From Ceratothoa steindachneri (lineage: Eukaryota > Arthropoda > Malacostraca > Isopoda > Cymothoidae): DNA of 64,000 nucleotides. The translations under genes were made by a program, and so were the position numbers. Each line of letters opens with the position of its first letter. Within the stretch, counting starts at the first letter, position 1. The notes beneath the pieces were generated by a model that saw only the letters and a list, made by a program, of their open reading frames with translations, searched no databases and was not told the DNA's origin. This document shows, piece by piece, positions 1 through 11,320 of this stretch. The DNA is taken from positions 46,011,206 through 46,075,205 of the forward strand of contig OZ018338.1 in NCBI GenBank assembly GCA_963969495.1. Reading direction: 5' to 3'.

Positions 1-119
1 TTTCTATACACTTGTTTCATCCTTGGAGACAAAGTAAAGAAAATTGGTTTATATATAGCAATGAATGGACACACTTACATAAAACAAACAAAGAGATCGG
101 CAAGTGCGAACGTACTCAT

Positions 120-335
120 AAAGTTGTGAGCAAGTGAGACATGTTAGAGAGAGATCAGTTTGATAGAAGTTAGGTAAAAAGGGTAGATATAAGTGAGAGA
201 AGAGAGGGAGTTTAGAGATAGAAGGGTTAGAGTGGGAAAAAGTAGGAGTAGAAAAAAGGGGAAGAGGAAGAGAGTGGACGAGAGTGAGAGTGGGGAAGAG
301 AGGGAGAGAGAGAGAAAGGGAGGTTAGAGAGAGTT
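120..335 (+). repeat. Purine-rich GA low-complexity tract
   Basis: About 215 bases are almost pure A and G on the plus strand, with short GAGAGA runs near 305-320. It lies just outside the 3' end of the CR1-like fragment that begins near 345. No coding signal is visible. Confidence 0.8.
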
Positions 336-344
336 ACCTGGAGC

Positions 345-1215
345 TACAAGGATAAGAAGTACTCGAGAAGACCTTACGGTCCATTCAGAGAGTGTACCTT
401 TGGGCTAGTAGTCAAGCAGGCACAGTTCTGCTCAACAGCTTACGTGCCCAAACGGCCACTTTTCAAGACTTTATCCAGTCTTGACTTGAACTGATCAACA
501 AAATTGCTGTTGGCAACTTCCACTGAGAGTGCGTTCCACCTACCGCAGATGCTGTATGGGAAAAATTTACCACACAGATCACGGTTGTAACACTTCAGTT
601 CAAGTTTGTAGCCGTGATTTCTCGTTCTGCCCTCACTAAGTTGGAAAATATCCGTGTAGTCTACATTATTTAAGCCTCGAATTATTTTAAACACTTCGAT
701 AAGCTGACCGCGCAGTCTACGGGTTTCCAACGAGAACAGATCTAATTCCCTTAATCTACCATCGTAACTTTTGTGTCTGAAAGAGGGAATCTGTTTGGTT
801 GCCCTGGCTTGCACACGTTCCAATCTCGTAATATTCTTTCGAAACGAAGGACTCCAAAATTGTACGGCATACTCCAGGTGCAGTCGGACAAGTGAGTTGT
901 ACAAACACATCACTATCTCCTTGTTCCAATATCCAAAATGGCGCTTTATGGATTCAATAGCAGTGCCTTTAAGGATATACTGAGATTGTGGATTTCGGTG
1001 GCCGATATGCATCACTTTGCATTTGTTGACGTTAAATAGCATTTGCCACGTGTCCGACGACTCCCCAATCTTCCCAAGATCATCTTGAAGGCGGGCAGTA
1101 TTTGTTTCCTTTGCGACGTACATACCAAACTTGGTATCATCGGCAAATTTAGAAATCTTCGCAACCATGTCACCGTCTATGTCGTTGACGTAGATGATGA
1201 ATAGTAGTGGTCCCA
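345..1215 (-). mobile_element. CR1-like LINE, 3' fragment (copy 1)
   Basis: Minus-strand fragment of a non-LTR retrotransposon covering the second half of RT and the 3' end. It begins at 345-400 with a 3' terminal segment shared with the piece at 5011-6135 (common motif GACCTTACGGTCCATTC). The 5' edge is the codons for LGPLLF near 1213, beyond which the sequence becomes unrelated. It is 5'-truncated, the usual fate of LINE insertions. Clade assignment (CR1 or a close relative) rests on the protein pattern and is an inference. Confidence 0.75.
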
Positions 1216-1270
1216 GGTAGTAATGAGAGATAGACGAGGAGGAGGATACAGAGAGAATAATAACCACCAT
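440..1270 (-). pseudogene. Reverse transcriptase C-terminal part of CR1-like LINE
   Basis: The frame stays open for 276 codons. Residues 19-31 carry the RT block LGPLLFIIYVNDI and residues 42-45 the catalytic FADD box. The C-terminal part contains RLERVQARATK, LFSLETRRLRGQLI and the terminal FKSRLDKV typical of CR1/L2-type ORF2 ends. The first 17 or so residues come from flanking DNA, not from the LINE. Compared with the copy at 5011-6135 it lacks about 33 codons after ILKGTAIES, apparently as an in-frame deletion, so the open frame does not mean it works. The N-terminal RT motifs and the endonuclease are absent. Confidence 0.75.
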
Positions 1271-1780
1271 AGATAACGAATACTTGATTGGTAGCTTCAG
1301 CTAGTTCCGGAGTCACTGATTCCATAGTCGGGCGACAGTCAGCATGGGTGTTTGCCGTTATGTCCGCCAGGCGGCGATCTTATTACGACTTACTCTGGCT
1401 GAGACGCTGCCGCCAGCTTGGAAAATTTTTAAATCATAAGTTAATTGTATTTATTTGCCGTTGTAGGCCTGTTAGCTCTAGTCTTTTGAAGTAGTGAATA
1501 TGTGGACTCCTGCTATTTATGTGAATAAGTTATAATATGTGTTAAATAAGGGAAGACAATATATGATACATATATGTTGCTTGGGGAGGGACGCTATAAT
1601 GATCTAGAAATTTCAAACTTAGCCTTAAGCCTCACAATTCACGCGTTAATTTATAAAATAACTTAAAAGTTATAGTAATAATTACGTAAATAATACACTA
1701 TTTAAATTTATAGTGCATTTATGCTACAATAAACTTAACTATTATCAAACGATTTTATTTTTCATAGTATTCTATACGTT

Positions 1781-2620
1781 TGTAAATGTGGGAGAATTCC
1801 ACGTGGAATTTATTTTCCCGCACAAAAGTTCCATGCGCTGGAGAAGGTTCTGTTAGGCTTAAATTGGTAAGCCTACCCCCTTCCACCCTTCCACAAGCAG
1901 TAGCCCTCGAACCGCGTCCCTCACGGACCACCTTTACACGGGTTAGAATTACCCCGGCAAGAAAATTAGAGGCGATCCACGAATAGAGCTGTTTCCCACT
2001 CACCCCCACGGGGAGAGCCTCGGATATATATAGCGCTTGTCTTTCATGGGGCAGACACAGAGTTGAGAAGTCTCACCCAGACCCAATAAGATTCCCCTAG
2101 TTCCAAGAGTCAGGTGCTAACAACAAAGCAAAGTGACGGCTAAACTATTTGTGTGTTGGAATAAGCCAGAACCAGTGAGGTAATTCCATTTAACGATCGC
2201 TACCGAGCCATTTTTCCGACTTCACTCATCAACTCCTTTCGAAGCCCTCCTCGTTCGCTCCTCGTTTTCGGGTGGCCAAAATAATCTCCCCTGGACTGGA
2301 CGTTACCGCCCCTTCCCCTTTTAAAAGACAACCGTTATCACTTTAACTTCCCGCTCAGAAGCTCCGAGCGCCCTCGCCTCACGTGCAGAAGACATCCGTG
2401 AAGCCTTACCCCGACGTCCCACCCGGAATCCTCCGTAAGCCAACTTCTCTTCCCCTCCAGTAACCCATTTGAGTTAATTCCCCCCCTCGTTTACCGATGT
2501 AATTTTAACCATTAATTCCCTGATGTAATTTTGTCCATTAATTCTCTAATGTAATTTTGCCCATCAATTCTCTCATTTTTATGTAAATAAAATTATATTT
2601 TTGTACAGGCCGATTTAAAT
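1781..2620 (+). other. Possible solo LTR or promoter-like segment
   Basis: No protein is recognised. The segment has a TATA-like GGATATATATAG at about 2021-2032, a GC-richer transcribed-looking stretch after it, and an AATAAA signal at 2586-2591. That arrangement resembles an LTR. I could not find matching TG...CA ends, a target duplication or a second copy, so this is only a suggestion. Confidence 0.2.
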
Positions 2621-2949
2621 AACCTTGAGCTTTGCCATTGCCCAAATTTTACCTGACCTCGTTGCACTCTTCCTCGCTATTCCGGCTTCGAAACTCGTGG
2701 CGTTCCGTCCCTTTGTCGGTTCGCCTTAAAGTTATCGGTCCCTTCTCCATAAATATAATATGGTATTGATATAATATAATGAGATACCACGACAGTAAAC
2801 AAACGAGGACAATTAGACTAGCAAGATTGAGATCGTCTAAAATTGTCATAAATGACGTCCTGGAACACATTTTTTTTATACGGCAATAGCTCCTCCATTC
2901 GGCGAAAATATTCTCAAATATATATTTTTATATTTTGATTTGGGTAACC

Positions 2950-3022
2950 TTGTATCGGCGCCGATATATCGGTATCGGTCGATATATCGGTTATCGGCTA
3001 ATTTGCATATCGCTGCAACCCT
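2950..3022 (-). repeat. TATCG-rich terminal-repeat-like segment
   Basis: The motif CGATATATCGG and its variants recur several times on both strands, followed by GCAACCCTA at the right end. Read on the minus strand it starts TAGGGTTGCAGCGATATG, which resembles the ends of hAT-like elements. No partner terminus was found upstream, so it is at best a solitary end. Confidence 0.3.
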
Positions 3023-3218
3023 AATCTATGGTATTGTTTATCCATAGATAACTGTTTATCATAACTGATATTAAAAGCTGCAATCGGACGTGGCCTCGGC
3101 GAGCTCTCTATTCAGTGATATATTTTCATTTGGGATTTTTCGGTGTAATATATTTAAGTTCGGGAAGATAGTTAACTTTGAGTATTAGACATAATAGTAA
3201 AGAAATTTTCAATTATAT

Positions 3219-4290
3219 TTGGAAAAATTTCTCAGTATGTCTGTTGCTTTGGATGAAGTGAATATGCCTTTTGATGTAAGCAGTGTGTATGTAGTTTGTG
3301 ATTTTTGTTGTGTTGAAGGAAGAGCAAATGTATTTAGATGCCCGGTTTGTTATGTGACTAGTGCAAATGTGGCTTTGGTAGAGGAGGTGAGTCGGTTACG
3401 TGATGAGTGCAAGAGATTAAGTGAGTTTGTGAATGAAGTGAGAAGGGACGCAAGTGTAAGCATGAAGAATGTGGCTGGACCAGGAGGGTGGAAGATAGGC
3501 CTAGAGTAGGGACTGGAGAGAAAGAAGTGACTGATGTGAGTGAAGAGGAATGGTGGGTGAATGTGGATAGAATAGATAGGTTAGGACAGGTTAGGTCTGT
3601 AAGTAAGAGGGACATGGAGCCTGTTAGGTTGAATAACAAATTCGATGCCCTGAGAGCAGAAGAGGTTGAAAGTGATTTGTCTGAGGTGGTTGTGGCAGAA
3701 AGTGAAATAAGTGGTAGTTTGAATGAGAACAGGAGGCAGGGTAATGCTAGGCCTAAGGGGACTAAGAGGATGACTGAGGTGCTTGTGATGGGTGACTCTC
3801 AGATTAGATATTTAGATAGAAAGTTGAGTGCAAGCAAATGGAAGGGAGTGAGAGTTTATTTGCCGGGTGCTGGTGTAAATGATGTGTCTGAGAGGTATGA
3901 TAGTCTGGTGTCTTGGTGTAAGAAAGATGCAGTTGTGATTACTCATGTAAAAGTAAATGATGTAAAGAAGGTGAGTTCATGTGAGTTACGAGAGAGGTAC
4001 AAAAGGTTAGTTGAAAGGATGAGTGAAAGTAGAGTGAAAGGCGTTGTTTCAGGTGTGCTTCCGAGATTGGATGTGGGGATGGAATGATTGCCTCGTGTAA
4101 TTGGACTGAATTAGTATGTGAAAGGACTGTGTGAGGATTCGAGATAAGTATTTGTAGATGTTTAGAATGGGTTTATGGGAATAAGGCATTGTATGGTCTC
4201 TATCTAAGCCGGGCTGGGGCTAACGTGTTGTGGCAGGAGTTAGATAATATCGTTGGGTCTTTGCAGGGGGGAAACTAGTTACTGATTATG
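3219..4290 (+). pseudogene. CR1-like LINE ORF1: zinc finger, coiled region and SGNH esterase
   Basis: Two overlapping frames (3219-3509 and 3488-4087) together describe one ORF1 broken by a frameshift near 3490. The N-terminal part has a Cys-rich finger (CDFC about 16 residues before CPVC), followed by a Leu/Glu/Arg-rich stretch likely to be coiled. The second part contains VLVMGDSQIRYLD, the GDS nucleophile block of SGNH hydrolases, then ITHVKVNDV where related proteins have a GTND block. The open frame stops at 4087, and remnants such as LYLSRAGANVLWQEL follow in another frame to about 4260. ORF1 proteins with a PHD-like finger plus an esterase are known from CR1-clade LINEs. The product would bind LINE RNA, and the role of the esterase is unsettled. 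Confidence 0.7.
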
Positions 4291-4307
4291 GTCAGGGAAG
4301 TATAGGA

Positions 4308-4640
4308 GTGCAGGGTGGGACAGGGAAAGGAAAGAGATGCAGAAGAGATAGAGTAGAAGGTATAAATTCTAAAAGAGGTGCCTTAGGGAGAGGAGGGCTG
4401 AGTTGTCTTTATACCAATGCTCGTAGTCTTAGAAATAAGAAATATGAGTTATTAAGTTATATTATTGATGAAGATATGGATATAATAGAATCATGGGTTA
4501 ATGAAAATAAATTTAATGACAATGTGAGTGAATTTGAACTACATGATTATGATATGTTCATTAGTCAAAGGAGAGATAGGACGGTTGGTGGGTTGATTAT
4601 TTATCTCAGAAATAGCATTTCTTCAAATCTAAATAATTAA
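4308..4640 (+). pseudogene. LINE endonuclease N-terminus (APE type)
   Basis: The 110-codon frame contains CLYTNARSLRNKKYELL and a following DIIESWVNE. These correspond to the first motifs of APE-type LINE endonucleases, N-A-R-S-L-x-N-K and the catalytic Glu before the Trp. It stops at 4640. Downstream scraps include VLGDFNL near 4770, a later endonuclease motif, in another frame, so the domain is internally deleted. It follows ORF1 on the same strand as expected for ORF2 of the same element. Confidence 0.7.
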
Positions 4641-4821
4641 AATAAAGCAAGAGTAAGTTGAGTCACTGGGGATAGTTATTAGGGTTAGTAAAAATAGGAT
4701 AATACACTTGGGCGCTTTTTACAGACCACCTGAACAGGGAACTAAGGAAAGGATGTTAAGCAGATACAGAAGTTCTTGGTGACTTTAATTTAAATTCCGT
4801 GGACTAGGAAAATATGATTTT

Positions 4822-5004
4822 ATGGATTATGTTACTAAACAATTAGATAAGGGAGAGAATGTTGATGTAATTTACTTAGATTTTAGCAAAGCTTTTGATA
4901 AGGTTCTACATAGGAGACTAGTTCACAAATTAAAAATGCATGGGATATCTGGTAGCGTTTTGAATTGGATAACTGGATGGATGAAAGACAGTAACAAGGA
5001 GTAA
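4822..5004 (+). pseudogene. LINE reverse transcriptase N-terminal fragment
   Basis: Sixty codons contain VDVIYLDFSKAFDKV, RT motif A with its catalytic Asp, and HKLKMHGISG after it. The frame ends at about 5004 in a short direct repeat AGTAACAAGG and then meets the 3' end of an opposite-strand copy of the same family. A large deletion separates it from the endonuclease piece, so the plus-strand element is missing most of ORF2. Confidence 0.75.
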
Positions 5005-5010
5005 CAAGGA

Positions 5011-6140
5011 AAGGAAGTACCCTAGGAGACCTTACGGTCCATTCGAAGAGGGTACCTTTGGACTAGCAATCGAGCAGGCACATGGCTGCTCAATTGTTTT
5101 GCGTCCCTAAACGGCCACTTTTCAAGACTTTGTCTAGTCTTGACTTGAACTGGTCAACAGATTCACTGTTGACAACTTACACTGGAAGTGCGTTCCACTT
5201 ACCGCAGATACTGTAAGTGAAAAAATTTCAACACAGATTGCGGTTGTAACGCTTCAGTTCAAGTTTGAAGCCGTGATTGCGCGTTCTGTTCTCACTCAGT
5301 GTGAAAATATCCCGTTAGTCAACATTGTCGAACCCTCGAAGTATTTTGAAAACTACGATGAGCTGACCACGCAGTCTACGGGTTTCCAGCGAGAACAAAT
5401 CTAATTCAATTAGTCTATTCTCATAACTTTTATGTTGGATAGAGTGAATCAGTTTGGTTGCCCTAGCTTGTACGCGTTCCAACCTTGCGATATCCTTTAG
5501 AAACGAAGGACTCCAAATTGCACGGCATACTCCAGGTGCGGCCGAACGAGGGAGTTGTACGGACAAAGTACTATCTCCTTGTTACGGTATCCAAACTGGC
5601 GCTTTATGTAGCCTAGCATCCTTCGGGCTTTCTTCTCTGCTTAGATGCACTGTTTCGAGAACTTGAGGTCACTAGTAATAGATACACCCAAGTCCTTCTC
5701 AGTGTCACTCGATTCAAGAGCAGTGCCCTTAAGAATATACTGAGATTGGGTGTTTCTGTGGCCAATATGCATAACTTCGGGCTTTCTTCTCTGCTAAGAT
5801 GCACTGTTTCGAGAACTTGAGGTCACTAGTAATAGTTACACCCAAGTCCTTCTCAGTGTAACTCGATTCAAGAGCAGTGCCCTTAAGAATATACTGAGAT
5901 TGAGTGTTTCTGTGGCCGATATGCATTACTTTGCATTTCCCCACGTTAAAAGGCATTTGCCAAGTGTCCGACCACTCCCCAATCTTTCCAAGATCTCCCT
6001 GCAGGCGGGCAGTATTTCAATCATTTGCAACGTTCATACCAAGCTTGGTATCGTCGGAAAATTTGGAAATCTTGGCAACCATGTCACCGTCCATGTCGTT
6101 GACGTAGATGATGAATAGTAGTGGTCCTAGGACAGAAGAG
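5011..6140 (-). mobile_element. CR1-like LINE, 3' fragment (copy 2)
   Basis: Minus-strand RT-to-3'-end fragment homologous to 345-1215. Reading from about 6135 it contains LGPLLFIIYVND, then FSDD in place of FADD, then a stop two residues before NTARLQ. It continues through HIGHRNTQSQYILKGTALES, the thumb region and RLERVQARATK to the 3' end. Several frameshifts break it. At 4988-5010 its 3' end is marked by two copies of AGTAACAAGG, consistent with the short tandem tails of CR1-type LINEs. It contains an internal 154-bp tandem duplication. Confidence 0.75.
5621..5928 (-). repeat. 154-bp tandem duplication inside LINE copy 2
   Basis: Units 5621-5774 and 5775-5928 are nearly identical, both starting CTTCGGGCTTTCTTCTCTGC. 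They repeat the RT-thumb coding segment from HIGHRNTQSQY to LAEKKAR. LINE copy 1 has only part of a single unit, so the doubling arose after insertion or in the source copy. Confidence 0.9.
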
Positions 6141-6183
6141 TTGTTATGTACCTTTATTTTGTAGGGTAGATATTAGTAACCTA

Positions 6184-6225
6184 TACTAGTAACCTATTTG
6201 ATGGTTATCAAATAGGTTACTAGTA
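6184..6225. repeat. Perfect short hairpin
   Basis: Arms of 19 bp (TACTAGTAACCTATTTGAT and its exact complement) flank a 4-base loop GGTT. It lies just outside the 5' edge of LINE copy 2. Function unknown. Confidence 0.9.
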
Positions 6226-7683
6226 CAAGGTGTCCAAATTTTAGATTCTTACTAGCTATTACTACTTATACCTATTTCAGAATAATATAATCGGTACTCA
6301 CTCAGGGGCTATGAAGAAGATTAATAAAGTAAAAAAAATGAAATCAAATGCGGAGGTCTAACTAAATGATACTTAATGGAAATATAATTGTTTGCTAGAT
6401 TGGTAAGGTGTGGGCCCTGGAGGATTTCTTCTTTTTTTCTTTAATTGATGCTACCTACTTTATTTCATTTATTAGAATATACCTTGAAATATGTTTGTAG
6501 TTAAATGTAATATACTTATTTTTTATTAGAGTTTTAATTATAAATTTTGCCATTTATTTTTTTTAAGTACCTAGAAAAGACCTGGAAAACCTATGAAATT
6601 TTTAAATCGGATATTAATAGACACCCTGGGTAATTTTTGAAACTTTATATATCATAAAGGGTGTCTTGACTAATTACTGTGTAGTGGAATAATCTTTCCT
6701 AGTCTACCTAGGCAGTAGGTCAATGTGCAAGTTCGCTGTAGTATCTAAGAATCCCATTGTACACAGCCCTATTAAATAAAATTAAATTGAATATAACTAA
6801 CATCGGTTATCAACATAGGGTTTTTATTTTTTATTTTTCATTAAATGTCACACTTTTTTTTGTCACGCCGAATCTGTTCGTCGAATAGAAATTTGGCCTA
6901 TATTGGTTCCAGGGTGCTTCATGACAAATTTGTGGGGAATATCTTTAAAAATAAAGAGATGAGAACGATTTTTTTTCCTGGCCTGGCTTAGCCCGACTAT
7001 GTAACCGCCCGATTTTGAGCTACCAATAAAGAATTCGTTATCTATGTAACCACTCATACATATATAGTAATCTTAACTTCCTACAAGATTGATAGAAACA
7101 GTGCCACCTACTGACTAAACACCCACCGTTGTTTAGGACGACCACCTACGAGATTTTTTCGCTAAACCTACTTATACGTTTCCTTTCGACCCAGCATTCA
7201 TTTTTCACAGTATCCCTACCAGCATTTTCTCTTCTGCGACAACACAGACAAGTAACAAAAATCTAAATGGAAACTAGTGTAGTGTCAAATGCCAGGTGTT
7301 CCGAAGCCAACTACAAGTACGAATACGGGAGGAAATAAATGAGAGTGAAAGTGTGAGAGAGAAGAATTCTAATATGAAGAAGTAGAATAAAAGAAGAAGA
7401 CAGAGAAGAAAAACTAATAAAAGATGAAGAGGTTGAATATTAACATGAAGATGACGCTGAGGTAGGTATATATTGAAATAAAACAAAATGTCCCATCCAG
7501 CTAGTAAAAGTTGATACCAATGTCGTCACTAGAAGTAACTCAGCCTGCCTTATTTATTTCATTTATAAAATTCAATACTATTAGCAAATTTATGACAAGG
7601 AAGAAAAATAAATAGTATAGCCACGTGGTATACCAATTCTCTTGCCTCGGTGAAGATTGTACATTTTCGTACGCTGGCTAGAC
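6226..7683. other. AT-rich stretch without a recognised gene
   Basis: No coding frame of recognisable content on either strand. Short open frames at 6863-7057 and 7274-7486 have no family resemblance and are probably chance. Confidence 0.5.
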
Positions 7684-8267
7684 CAGTGGCGGATCCAGGA
7701 TAAAGATTTCGTGGGGGTAAATTGAATTCCTCCTAATTGTGTAGTCTGATAAAAGGGCATTGATCATTAATAATGGATATTTTGCACATCATTGATAATA
7801 AATAACAGCATCTCATAAAGAAGTGAGCACTAACTCTCTCATATATGATTTTTCCACATATCTGGAAATTATGAAATGTGTTTTATTTGTAGATTTGGAC
7901 GTCAGCTATAGTAAAATAATGAACTTAATAATTATTTTTGAGTTTTATCGGCATTTTCAGATATTTATCATATACAGTACATTCTAGTAGCCGATCCTTG
8001 ATAAAAATTTGGGTAGGCTAACCTGAAGATTAATAATGGGTTTCTTACACATTATTGATAATATCACACGAGAGTGATAATTATGAATTGTAGATCAGCT
8101 AAGGTATAATACTGAATTTATCAATTATTTTTGAGATTTACCTGTATTTTATACATGTGTCATATAAGCTACATTCGGTCGCAACGGATTTAAAAGGAAA
8201 TATATAGATAAATGGGTTTGAAATTAAGAGGCTTCAGCCCCATACCAACCCCTTGGATCCGCGCCTG
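7684..8267 (+). mobile_element. Non-autonomous hAT-like element with dimeric structure
   Basis: The element starts CAGTGGCGGATCCAGG and its other end read on the minus strand is CAGGCGCGGATCCAAGG, giving terminal inverted repeats with about 13 of 15 matching bases. The 8-bp flanks are GGCTAGAC and GGCCTGGC (5 of 8 match), which fits a decayed 8-bp target duplication. There is no transposase. The interior consists of two diverged head-to-tail units, 7684-7984 and 7985-8267, sharing order and motifs such as ATTAATAATGG, TTATTTTTGAG and a GATCC start. The hAT assignment is inferred from the ends. Confidence 0.55.
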
Positions 8268-8402
8268 GGCCTGGCCACAAATAATATCATCACCCGCGCC
8301 AATCAACATCGATTTAAACCAAGTTAAAACAACGAACATATCTACATGGCTCACAAAATAGATAAGGTAAAGGACATATCTGAAAACTATGAACTATTCT
8401 AC

Positions 8403-8491
8403 AAGTAACAAGATGAACACGAGAAGTTAACACTTAAAATAAGCGTAACACTTATTTTAAGTGTTACCTTCTCGTGTTCATCTTGTTACTT
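8403..8491. repeat. Near-perfect hairpin with 41-bp arms
   Basis: Arms 8403-8443 and 8451-8491 are complementary with a single mismatch by eye, around a 7-base loop CGTAACA. The right arm begins CTTATTTTAAGTGTTACC. A long (TA)n tract starts 50 bases later. It could be a tiny foldback element or a precursor-like RNA hairpin. Confidence 0.9.
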
Positions 8492-8539
8492 CCGATGGCT
8501 TTGATGAAGACTGTATTTGCCAAAAATAGATTTTTAACA

Positions 8540-9884
<1,345 letters not shown>

Positions 9885-10420
9885 GTTGAGACTACCACCA
9901 TGACCACTACTACTACACCACCACCACCACTACCACTATACCTACGACACCACCATCACCCCCAAAACCATTACTACTACAAGACGACCACTACTTCTAC
10001 TACATCAACACCACTACAAGACGGCCACTACTTCTACTACATCAAGACTACTACTACTACTACACTACTACTACTGCTACACCACCACTACTACTACTTC
10101 AGCACTTTCACCACCACCATCACTATTACTACACTACCACCACCCCTACTATTACCACTACACAACTACTTACACCACTACGCCACCCACACTACCACCA
10201 GCACTACTACACCACCACAACTACTACCATCACCACCATCACTTCTACAACACCATCACCACCACCAGCACTTCCACTATACCACCATTAACACTACTAC
10301 CATTACTATCACACTACTACCACTACCACTACTATTACCACTATCACACCAAGACCATCACTACTACTACTACTACTACACTAGTATCACCAGTATTACA
10401 ACACGACCACCACCACCACC
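9885..10420 (+). repeat. CAC/ACT/CTA trinucleotide-rich tract
   Basis: More than 500 bases are built almost wholly of CAC, ACT, CTA and CCA triplets (CACCACCATCAC, ACTACTACTAC). This creates a 209-codon open frame rich in His, Thr, Tyr and Leu at 9867-10496. Compositional simplicity and the lack of any domain argue against a protein gene. A GA/GACA-rich tail follows to about 10490. Confidence 0.9.
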
Positions 10421-10641
10421 GAGAGAGAGAGGGAGAGACAGAAGGAGACAGACGGACAGACAGAGAGAGAAAAAAAAGAAAGAGAACAAACACTAAAAAA
10501 GAATGCTAAGAAGCAAAAGGTTCCATTTTCATGCCGGTTTTTGTTTTAATAACCGTTTTAATAATAATAAACTTTATGTTCCAATAATTGTGATTTTCTT
10601 GCGTATTTATTTACTCTTTATTAAGTAAAACAGTGTTTTCA

Positions 10642-10645
<4 letters not shown>

Positions 10646-10718
<73 letters not shown>
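10646..10718. repeat. (TA)n microsatellite
   Basis: About 73 bases of uninterrupted alternating AT, directly abutting the left arm of the foldback element. Confidence 0.97.
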
Positions 10719-10722
<4 letters not shown>

Positions 10723-11075
10723 ATTAACAGACAGGAAAATAAATCCAAGCACTTTCGAACTATATTTGCAAGTTCATTTTCAAGGAATAGCATGAAAATG
10801 GAGAAGTCAACTTTATATAGAGTACAAAGATAAGAAGGGAACGCCCATCACATAGTACAAACCAGCAATAATTACCTATTGTTCTTTTTCTTTGTATTTT
10901 TCTGTCTTGTATTTGTGTTTTTTCCATTGGATTGTATGTACTAAGTGATGGGCTTTCCTTTCGTATCTTTGTACCCTATATAAAGTTGACTTCTCCATTT
11001 TCATGCTATTCCTTGAAAATGAACTTGCAAGTATAGTTCGAAAGTGATTGGATTCATTTTTCTGTCAGTTAATTT

Positions 11076-11079
<4 letters not shown>
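10717..11079. mobile_element. Foldback/MITE element with 142-bp inverted arms
   Basis: The left arm 10717-10858 and right arm 10938-11079 are inverted copies, 142 bp each with about 11 differences by eye, around a 79-bp pyrimidine-rich spacer. The arms start ATGAAAATTAAC and ATGGAAATTAAC and end in GTAC at the spacer. Both outer sides run straight into (TA)n. There is no coding capacity. TA-flanked palindromes of this kind suit a Tc1/mariner-mobilised MITE, but no source transposase was matched. Confidence 0.8.

Positions 11080-11132
<53 letters not shown>
11080..11132. repeat. (TA)n microsatellite
   Basis: About 53 bases of TA repeat separating the foldback element from the mariner. Its last TA (11131-11132) serves as the mariner target dinucleotide. 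TA repeats resume for a few units after the mariner at 12435-12442. Confidence 0.97.
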
Positions 11133-11133
<1 letters not shown>

Positions 11134-11152
11134 GTAGGTGAGTCAAAAAGTT

Positions 11153-11167
11153 CTCAGACAAATGCCA
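11153..11167 (+). other. Inner part of left mariner terminal repeat
   Basis: TCTCAGACAAATGCC lies within the left terminal inverted repeat (11133-11167) and mirrors the inner part of the right one. Transposase would bind both ends. The two repeats differ at about five of 35 positions. Confidence 0.7.
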
Positions 11168-11320
11168 GATTATTGAAATGTTCGATTTTGTACAAGTAAA
11201 TACAGGGTCAAACACGACTTTCATGTTTTCTGAACAATTCCTACAAAATTCGTCATTCAATTTGTCGAGACTCTTTGTATTAGATGTGCTTCAAAAAGGT
11301 TACTTTTTTGAACCCATAAA

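Noticed and set aside
3219..6140. Twin-priming inversion of a single LINE copy
   Set aside because: Twin priming joins the 5' ends of the two segments, whereas here the 3' ends meet.
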